Origin: Candidatus Kuenenia stuttgartensis
GTDB taxonomy: Bacteria > Planctomycetota > Planctomycetia > Pirellulales > UBA1268
Reading direction: 5' to 3'
DNA: 40,301 nucleotides
NCBI GenBank assembly: GCA_945877135.1
Contig: CAMCQY010000019.1
Span: 1 to 40,301, forward strand
The position numbers and the translations under genes were made by a program. The notes under the pieces were generated by a model that worked only from the letters and a program-made list of their open reading frames with translations, ran no database searches and was not told where the DNA came from. Position 1 is the stretch's first letter; each line of letters starts with the position of its first letter. Shown here piece after piece: positions 34,771 to 40,301 of the stretch.

Positions 34771-36227
34771 TCTGTGAGCCTGAAGTCGCGGCCCTGGTAG
34801 GGGAAGGTCAGCCGCAAGTGATCGACGCCCATGAGATGCAGGATCGTGGCGTTGAGATCGTGCACGTGCACCGTCTGGTCGGGCGTCGTGATGTTGTAGC
34901 AATAGTCGTCGGTCGCTCCCCACGTCAGCCCCGGCTTCACGCCCGCGCCCGCCATGAGCATCGTAAAGCATCGCGGATGATGGTCGCGGCCGTAGTTGGT
35001 CTCGGTGAGCGCACCCTGCGAGTAGATCGTCCGGCCGAATTCGCCCCCCCACACGATCAGCGTCTCGTCGAGCAGCCCGCGTTGCTGAAGGTCGTCGAGC
35101 AGGGCGGCCGTCGCCTGGTCGGTGTCCCGCACCTGTCCCTTGATCGCGCCGGGCAGGCCCCCGTGGTGGTCCCAGCCCATGTGGAAGCACTGCACGAACC
35201 GCACACCTCGCTCCGAAAGCCGGCGGGCCAGCAGACAGTTGAAGGCGTAGCTGCCGGCGCGGTGGACATCGGGGCCGTAGGCGTCGAGCACATGCTTCGG
35301 CTCATCGGCGAACCTGGTGATCTCCGGCACGCTCTGCTGCATGCGGAAGGCCATTTCATACTGGGCAGTCCGGGCGGCGATCTCCGGATCGCCGATCGCC
35401 TGGCCACGGGCGGCGTTCAGGCTCGCAATCCGGTCGAGCGTCGCCCGCCGCATCTGGCGGTCGATGCCGGACGGGTCGGCCAGATAGAGCACCGGGTCGC
35501 CTGAGTTCCGAAACCGTACGCCCTGGTGCTTCGTCGCCAGAAAGCCGGCCCCCCACAGCCGATCGTAGAGCGGCTGGTCGTCCTTGCGGCCGGAACCGAA
35601 GCTCGTCAGCACGATGTAGGCGGGCAGGTCGGCATTGTCGCTGCCGAGGCCGTAGCTCACCCACGAGCCGATGCTGGGCCGGCCGGCCAGCTGGTGGCCC
35701 GTCTGGAAAAACGTGATCGCAGGGTCGTGGTTGATCTGCTCGGTGACCATCGAGCGGATCATGCACCAGCGGTCGGCGTGCCGGGCGATGTTGGGGATCA
35801 ATTCACTGAACCACATGCCGCTTTCGCCGTGCTGGGCAAACTTGAACATCGACGGTGCGACGGGAAAATTCTTCTGGCCGCTGGTCATCGTGGTGAGCCG
35901 CTGCCCCTGCCGGATCGACTCAGGGAGATCCTCGCCACGCCGCTTCTCGAGCCCGGGCTTCGGATCGAAGAGGTCCATCTGCGAGGGCGCGCCCGACTGA
36001 AAGAGATAGATCACCCGCTTCGCCTTCGGCGGGAAGTTCGGGAATGCAGCAGTCGCTGCAGGGCCGGCCGCCGCCGCGGCATGGGCCGACTCCGGATGCA
36101 TCAGGCTGGCGAGAGCCGCGTAGCCCAAGCCCCCGGCCGAACCGCCGAGAAACACGCGACGGTTGAGGGCATCCTGCGAACGTAGGACTTGGCGATCGGT
36201 CTCAGAAAGATTGCGAAACAGGCTCAT
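34734..36227 (-). CDS. DUF1501 family protein (Tat-exported)
   Basis: A 497-residue protein of the DUF1501 sulfatase-like superfamily. The N-terminus has a twin-arginine signal (ALNRRVFLGGSAGGLGYAAL). The body shows family patterns: VIYLFQSGAPSQMDLFDPKP, SELIPNIARHADRWCMIRSM, NHDPAITFFQTGH, GRPSIGSWVSYGLGSDN, HMGWDHHGG, IVWGGEFGRTIYSQG and GRDHHPRCFTMLMAGAGVKP. DUF1501 proteins are encoded beside PSD1 cytochromes in planctomycetes; their activity is not established. The gene begins 6 bases after the PSD1 stop, so the two form an operon. Confidence 0.92.
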   Translation of the reverse strand: MSLFRNLSETDRQVLRSQDALNRRVFLGGSAGGLGYAALASLMHPESAHAAAAAGPAATAAFPNFPPKAKRVIYLFQSGAPSQMDLFDPKPGLEKRRGEDLPESIRQGQRLTTMTSGQKNFPVAPSMFKFAQHGESGMWFSELIPNIARHADRWCMIRSMVTEQINHDPAITFFQTGHQLAGRPSIGSWVSYGLGSDNADLPAYIVLTSFGSGRKDDQPLYDRLWGAGFLATKHQGVRFRNSGDPVLYLADPSGIDRQMRRATLDRIASLNAARGQAIGDPEIAARTAQYEMAFRMQQSVPEITRFADEPKHVLDAYGPDVHRAGSYAFNCLLARRLSERGVRFVQCFHMGWDHHGGLPGAIKGQVRDTDQATAALLDDLQQRGLLDETLIVWGGEFGRTIYSQGALTETNYGRDHHPRCFTMLMAGAGVKPGLTWGATDDYCYNITTPDQTVHVHDLNATILHLMGVDHLRLTFPYQGRDFRLTDVHGNVVKGILS

Positions 36228-36233
36228 GGAAAT

Positions 36234-39200
36234 TCACTCCCGCATCACGAATTCGTCGAGGTTGATGATCACGTTCGCCACGAGCGAATAGGCCGCAAAC
36301 TCCGCCGCCGGCACGCCCTCTGGCCGTTGCACGAGCCCGACCGTCGCGAACCGCTCTGCCGCGGCCGGCTCGGCGGTGAACCGGGCCAGATCGGCCTCGA
36401 AGCCGCCCGCGAGCGTCGCCAGTTCGTCGGTCGTCGGCCGGCGGCCGAGCGCCAGCCGGAAGCCGTGCGCAATTTTCTCGGCTGGCGTCACGCCTCCCTC
36501 GGCAAGCATCCGCTTCGCCAGGCCGTGGGCCGCCTCGACGAAGGTCGTCTCGTTCAAGAGTGCCAGTGCCTGCAGCGGCGTGTTCGTCCGCGAACGCTTC
36601 ACCGTGCAGGTCTCGCGGTTGGGAGCATCGAAGAGCAGCATCGTGGGAGGCCCGGCCGTCCGCTTCCAGATCGTGTACATCGTCCGCCGGTAGCGGCCGG
36701 CACCGGTGTCGGCCTTGTACCCACGCAGGTCACCGTACTTGCTGGTCTCGTCCCAGACGCCATCCGGCATCCACGGCCGCACGCTCGGTCCTCCGATCGT
36801 CGGCACGAGCAGTCCCGACGCGGCCAGCGCCGCATCGCGGACGGCCTCTCCGGGAAGCCGGATTCGCGGCGATCGGGCCAGCAGCCGGTTGGCCGGATCC
36901 TTGGCGAGCTTCTCCGACGTCACGGTCGACTGCTGCCGGTAGGTGCTGCTCATGAGCAGCATCTTGATGAAGGCCTTCATGTCCCACTGCTTCGCGGGCT
37001 GCCCGTTCACGGCCGGCATCGCGCCCGCCTCCATGAACTCGGCCGCCAGCCAGTCGAGCAGTTCCGGGTGGCTCGGATACTCCGCCTGGCTGCCGAGGTT
37101 TTCGCTCGTCTTGACCAGGCCCGTGCCGAAGAACCGCTCCCACATCCGGTTCACCCACACGCGTGCCGTGAGCGGGTTGTCCCGCGCGACGACCCACTTC
37201 GCCAACGACAGCCGATCGGCCTTCGTACCCTCGGGCAACCGCGGCAGAAACGCTGGCAGCGCGGCCTCGACCTTGTCACCCCGCTTGTCGTATTCGCCGC
37301 GAATGAGCACGAAGGCATCCCGCGGCGTGCCCTCCTTCATCACCATGGCGCTCGGCAGCGAATCGCGGAATGAATCGACACTTTTCTTGGCGGCGTCACG
37401 GGCCACCTCGGCCCGGCGGATCGGGCCATCGACGTTCGCACGGTAGAACTTCGCAATCTCGGCCTTCTGCTCAGGTGTCCGCTGCTCACGGTCGACGGCG
37501 AGACCAGTCTTCACGGCATCGGGCAGCTTGACACCCGCCACGCCGAGCAGGCTCGGCTCATCAGGCGAAAATGCGAGGCGGAACCTGCCGATCGCATGGC
37601 CGTCGTAGGCCTCGTGTCGCAGGCGGATCACCAGCCGCGAATTCTCCGGCACCGTCACCGCCTTGTCGGGAAAGACGGCGAGGTGCCGTGGCTCCCGTTT
37701 GTCGGCCAGATTGCCGTCGATCGCCCAGCCCTTCCCCTTTTCACCCTTCAGAACGCTCGTTGCCGGCCAGCCGGCCTGCTCGTAGTCGGCCTCAGCCCGC
37801 TTGAGTTCCACGGGGATCACCTTGGCGTCGCCCGGCGGCTCGATCTCGGCCTCCAGCTTCGTCACCACGATGTTGCCGTTGCCCGCGCGGCCGAAGCCGC
37901 CGCCACCGGCCAGACTCGCGTCGGGCAGCACCTCCAGCCGCAATCCGCCAAACTTCCCGGCCGGCACGAGTGATTCGAATTCGTAGGTGTCACGTGGCGG
38001 CAGTTTGCCTTCTACGAACCATGAGCCGTCTTCGCTCCGTCGAAAGGTCGCGCCGCCGACGCTGCGCAGTTCGAGCGGCTCGAACGATTCCCAGGCCTCC
38101 TGGGGCTTTGCCAGGGCCAGCCGGATCTCCTCTTCCCACGCCGTGACGAGACTGTCGATGTTCGCCGTCTCGGCTTTCACGGCCAGCTCTGCATCGGCCA
38201 CCACCTTCTCGAGCCTGGCCAGTTCCTGCTCCTGCTCGGCTGTCGGCAAGAGATGGAGCGGATCGGAGTTGCCGCCGCTGCGATTCTGTGCCCCCATGAT
38301 CGTGCCGCTCTCCGGCACGTTGTTGAAGAGCGAGAAGAGGGCATAAAACTCCCGCTGCGTGAGCGGATCGTATTTGTGGTCGTGGCAGCGGGCGCAGCCC
38401 ACCGTGAGCCCCAGCCAGGTCTGGCCGGTTGTCTCGACCCGGTCGATCACGGTCTCCACCCGCCACTCCTCGGCGATGATGCCCCCCTCGCCGTTGATCC
38501 GATGGTTGCGGTTGAAGCCCGTGGCGACGATCTGGTCGCGGGCGGGATGTTCCAGCATGTCGCCGGCAAGCTGCTCCACCGTGAACTGGTCGAACGGCAG
38601 GTTCCTGTTGAACGCGTTGATCACCCAGTCGCGCCATGGCGAGTTGGAGCGGCTCGAATCGGTCTGGTAGCCGTGGCTGTCGGCATACCGTGCCGCGTCG
38701 AGCCACTCGATCGCCATCCGTTCGCCGAAGTGCGGGCTGGCCAGCATGCGATCGACATATTTTTCATACGCGTCGGGCGACTGGTCCGCCACAAACGCAT
38801 CGACGTCGGCGGGCACCGGCGGCAGGCCGGTGAGATCGAGCGCGACCCGTCGCGCGAGTGCCACGCGGTCGGCCTCGGCATTTGGCGCGAGCCCCTCGTG
38901 CTCGAGCCTGGCGAGAATGAACCGGTCGATCGGCGTCTTCGGCCACCGAGCATCCTTCACGCCAGGCACGGCAGGCCGCTGCACGCGTTCAAACGCCCAG
39001 TGCCCCCGATACTCCGCCCCTTCGGTGATCCACCGACGAAGAATCTCGGCCTCTGCCGGCGTGACCGGCTTGTTGACGTGCGGCGGCGGCATGATCACGT
39101 CGGGATCGGTGCTCGCGACCCGGGCGAGGATCTCACTGGCCTCGGGCTTGCCCGGCACGATCGCCGTGCCGCCGCTCTCGAGCGCGGCGACGGCAGCAGC

Positions 39201-39419
39201 ACGGTCATCGAGCCGCAGGCCCGCTTGTCGGTCTTCGGCATCGGGGCCGTGGCAGGCGAAGCAGCGGTCGGAGAGGATCGGCCGGATATCACGGTTGAAG
39301 TCGAGCCGCTGGCCCGCGACCGACTCGGCCGCGAAGGCCTGAAGGGCTGCTGCCTGGCAGAGGAGAGCAGCCAGCCCGACACGACGGACCGACGTGGACA
39401 CCGAAGCGGTGCATCCCAT
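36234..39419 (-). CDS. PSD1 / DUF1549-DUF1553 domain protein with cytochrome c-like motif
   Basis: A 1061-residue exported protein. After the signal peptide (LAALLCQAAALQAFA) comes a planctomycete cytochrome c domain: CFACHGPDAEDRQAGLRLD carries the haem motif CxxCH, with MPP near residue 110 as a possible axial region. DUF1549 follows at about 140-350 (PIDRFILARLEHEGL, RYADSHGYQTDSSR, HDHKYDPLTQREFYALFSLF), then a long insert with a strand-rich region around 440-620, and DUF1553 at about 720-1000 (ARVWVNRMWERFFGTGLVKT, LLMSSTYRQQST, LPGEAVRDAALAASGLL, TPLQALALLNETTFVEAA). The pair with DUF1501 is typical of planctomycetes and is thought to work in the periplasm on complex carbohydrate, but without direct evidence. 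It is the first gene of a two-gene operon. Confidence 0.93.
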   Translation of the reverse strand: MGCTASVSTSVRRVGLAALLCQAAALQAFAAESVAGQRLDFNRDIRPILSDRCFACHGPDAEDRQAGLRLDDRAAAVAALESGGTAIVPGKPEASEILARVASTDPDVIMPPPHVNKPVTPAEAEILRRWITEGAEYRGHWAFERVQRPAVPGVKDARWPKTPIDRFILARLEHEGLAPNAEADRVALARRVALDLTGLPPVPADVDAFVADQSPDAYEKYVDRMLASPHFGERMAIEWLDAARYADSHGYQTDSSRSNSPWRDWVINAFNRNLPFDQFTVEQLAGDMLEHPARDQIVATGFNRNHRINGEGGIIAEEWRVETVIDRVETTGQTWLGLTVGCARCHDHKYDPLTQREFYALFSLFNNVPESGTIMGAQNRSGGNSDPLHLLPTAEQEQELARLEKVVADAELAVKAETANIDSLVTAWEEEIRLALAKPQEAWESFEPLELRSVGGATFRRSEDGSWFVEGKLPPRDTYEFESLVPAGKFGGLRLEVLPDASLAGGGGFGRAGNGNIVVTKLEAEIEPPGDAKVIPVELKRAEADYEQAGWPATSVLKGEKGKGWAIDGNLADKREPRHLAVFPDKAVTVPENSRLVIRLRHEAYDGHAIGRFRLAFSPDEPSLLGVAGVKLPDAVKTGLAVDREQRTPEQKAEIAKFYRANVDGPIRRAEVARDAAKKSVDSFRDSLPSAMVMKEGTPRDAFVLIRGEYDKRGDKVEAALPAFLPRLPEGTKADRLSLAKWVVARDNPLTARVWVNRMWERFFGTGLVKTSENLGSQAEYPSHPELLDWLAAEFMEAGAMPAVNGQPAKQWDMKAFIKMLLMSSTYRQQSTVTSEKLAKDPANRLLARSPRIRLPGEAVRDAALAASGLLVPTIGGPSVRPWMPDGVWDETSKYGDLRGYKADTGAGRYRRTMYTIWKRTAGPPTMLLFDAPNRETCTVKRSRTNTPLQALALLNETTFVEAAHGLAKRMLAEGGVTPAEKIAHGFRLALGRRPTTDELATLAGGFEADLARFTAEPAAAERFATVGLVQRPEGVPAAEFAAYSLVANVIINLDEFVMRE

Positions 39420-39619
39420 GACCGAATCCTCGAAGGACTCAACTGGAAAACACCCGCGTCGCCGTTCGGCGGCCTTCTCCCTGGGAGAGAAAACCAGCCG
39501 TCAAACGCGGACCTGCACGGAGTGGCAGATCGATCGGCGGGACATCTTCAGTGTAGCTCCCGCTCGAGGACCTGCCAAACGACTGCGTCCGCTGCGGGAT
39601 TCAACGCCGAACCGTGGAA

Positions 39620-40150
39620 TCAGGTGGCCTTCAGCCGCTCGATCTCGGCTTCGAGCTTCTTGACCCGCTCTTCGAGTTCCTTGAACTTCTCGCGGGCCTG
39701 CTCCATCCGCTTGCGGCCCTCCTGCATCCGCTTCTCGATCATCTCGCGCATCTCCGGCGGCATGTCGGGCCGCGGCGGACGGGGCGGACGGCCTTCGCTC
39801 CACATGCCGCGTCCACCGCGGTCGCGGTGTTCACCATGTTCATGATGCTCACCACCTTCACCACGCCCGTCGGGGCCGCGGTGACCGCGCGGGCCATGCT
39901 CGCCATGCTCTCCACGGCCGCGATGCGGCGGCGGTCCCGGAGGGCCCATCCGCTCGGCATTCATCCGGTCCACGACACGGTCAAGCTTTTCAATGATCCG
40001 ATCGAGGCGGCTCGCCGCATCGTCGTTTGCTGCAGCCCGCTCATAGGCCGGCCCTTCCTCGGCAGCCCGCGCGAAATGAACCCGGCCAGCCACGGCCCCA
40101 AGCACCAGCACACACCCGGCCACGGCAAGCCATTTCAATGGACGATTCAT
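39620..40150 (-). CDS. Small exported protein with His/Gly/Arg-rich region and coiled coil
   Basis: A 176-residue protein. The N-terminus has a hydrophobic segment (WLAVAGCVLVLGAVAG), which is a signal peptide or an anchor. A helix (ASRLDRIIEKLDRVVDRMNA) is followed by a His/Gly/Arg-rich stretch of about 60 residues (HRGRGEHGEHGPRGHRG and similar), which might bind metal. The C-terminal 50 residues form a charged coiled coil (EMIEKRMQEGRKRMEQAREK, ELEERVKKLEAEIERLKAT). The start has GGGAGAAC nine bases upstream. The role is unknown; this layout looks like an envelope or metal-related structural protein. Confidence 0.75.
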   Translation of the reverse strand: MNRPLKWLAVAGCVLVLGAVAGRVHFARAAEEGPAYERAAANDDAASRLDRIIEKLDRVVDRMNAERMGPPGPPPHRGRGEHGEHGPRGHRGPDGRGEGGEHHEHGEHRDRGGRGMWSEGRPPRPPRPDMPPEMREMIEKRMQEGRKRMEQAREKFKELEERVKKLEAEIERLKAT

Positions 40151-40239
40151 CGCATGTTCTCCCTGAGTATTGCGGTTTTGACCCCGTTTACCGGCCGGTT
40201 TCGCGGTGGCACCGAGGTCAACAGTATGCTGCTACGGAC

Positions 40240-40301
40240 ATGAACGCCCCAGCCGCCGGAAAGTTTCGCGACCCCTCCCTCGTCGATTTCGGAGCCGATG
40301 C
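40240..40301 (+). CDS. Start of an unidentified gene, cut by window edge
   Basis: An open frame from ATG 40240 encodes MNAPAAGKFRDPSLVDFGAD before the window ends. It is divergent from the coiled-coil protein gene with 89 bases between. Too little is visible to name it; the Ala/Pro start without a hydrophobic run suggests a cytosolic protein. Confidence 0.4.
   Translation, partial: MNAPAAGKFRDPSLVDFGAD

Noticed and set aside
38253-39845. 530-codon plus-strand open frame
   Set aside because: Antisense of the PSD1 protein; no recognisable domain.

Overview
The window looks like a chromosomal segment of a high-GC Gram-negative planctomycete, most likely of the Pirellulales type. This is inferred from gene content: a paired DUF1501 protein and PSD1-type cytochrome c protein, a YTV-repeat surface protein, many small secreted Pro/Tyr-rich proteins, DNA topoisomerase VI subunit B, lpxB, and dispersed 'ARSASKG'-type intergenic repeats. 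No rRNA, tRNA, insertion sequence, integrase or CRISPR array was seen.

Layout. Positions 1-5037 are mainly minus strand: a truncated SGNH-like protein, an M50 metalloprotease overlapping lpxB, a two-motif metal-binding YHS/TRASH-like secreted protein and an MFS permease. Positions 5124-10000 hold a lactonase/panD pair (+), a CYTH phosphatase (-), a TlpA-like lipoprotein (+), a long thiE (-) and a membrane TPR protein (+). Positions 10170-16358 (+) hold clpC, a broken DUF4239 gene, and an MlaE/MlaF/MCE lipid-transport operon.

Positions 16445-23517 form the most distinctive locus. A cyanophycin synthetase-like protein carries a C-terminal SET plus post-SET domain. It is transcribed divergently, across about 1 kb with no recognisable gene, from an ABC exporter (with an N-terminal soluble domain) and a DUF1854 protein. 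CphA, this ABC type and DUF1854 are known companions in cyanophycin-associated loci of other bacteria; a fused SET methyltransferase-like domain is not something I know from them. A polymer or peptide that is made, possibly methylated and possibly exported is an inference.

Positions 24036-34582 hold the YTV-repeat protein, a DUF429 protein, an alpha/beta hydrolase, an SGNH hydrolase, a MerR-HTH/TPR protein, two small secreted proteins, topoisomerase VI subunit B (no subunit A next to it) and a second secreted hydrolase. Positions 34734-39419 (-) hold the PSD1 and DUF1501 pair, followed by a coiled-coil secreted protein and the first codons of a divergent gene at the right edge.

Non-coding structure is the second highlight. 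Three copies (589-746, 23648-23780, 29849-29979) of a 131-158 bp element fold into the same multi-arm structure. Outer stem, inner stem and apical stem all show compensatory changes between copies, and a further arm pairs in each copy with different sequence. A separate repeat family (about 40 bp) is used singly or as inverted pairs between convergent genes, where it forms large terminator-like hairpins. There are also a 16-bp tandem array, a 57-bp duplication of a CDS 3' end, and an intrinsic terminator ending five bases before the lpxB start codon.
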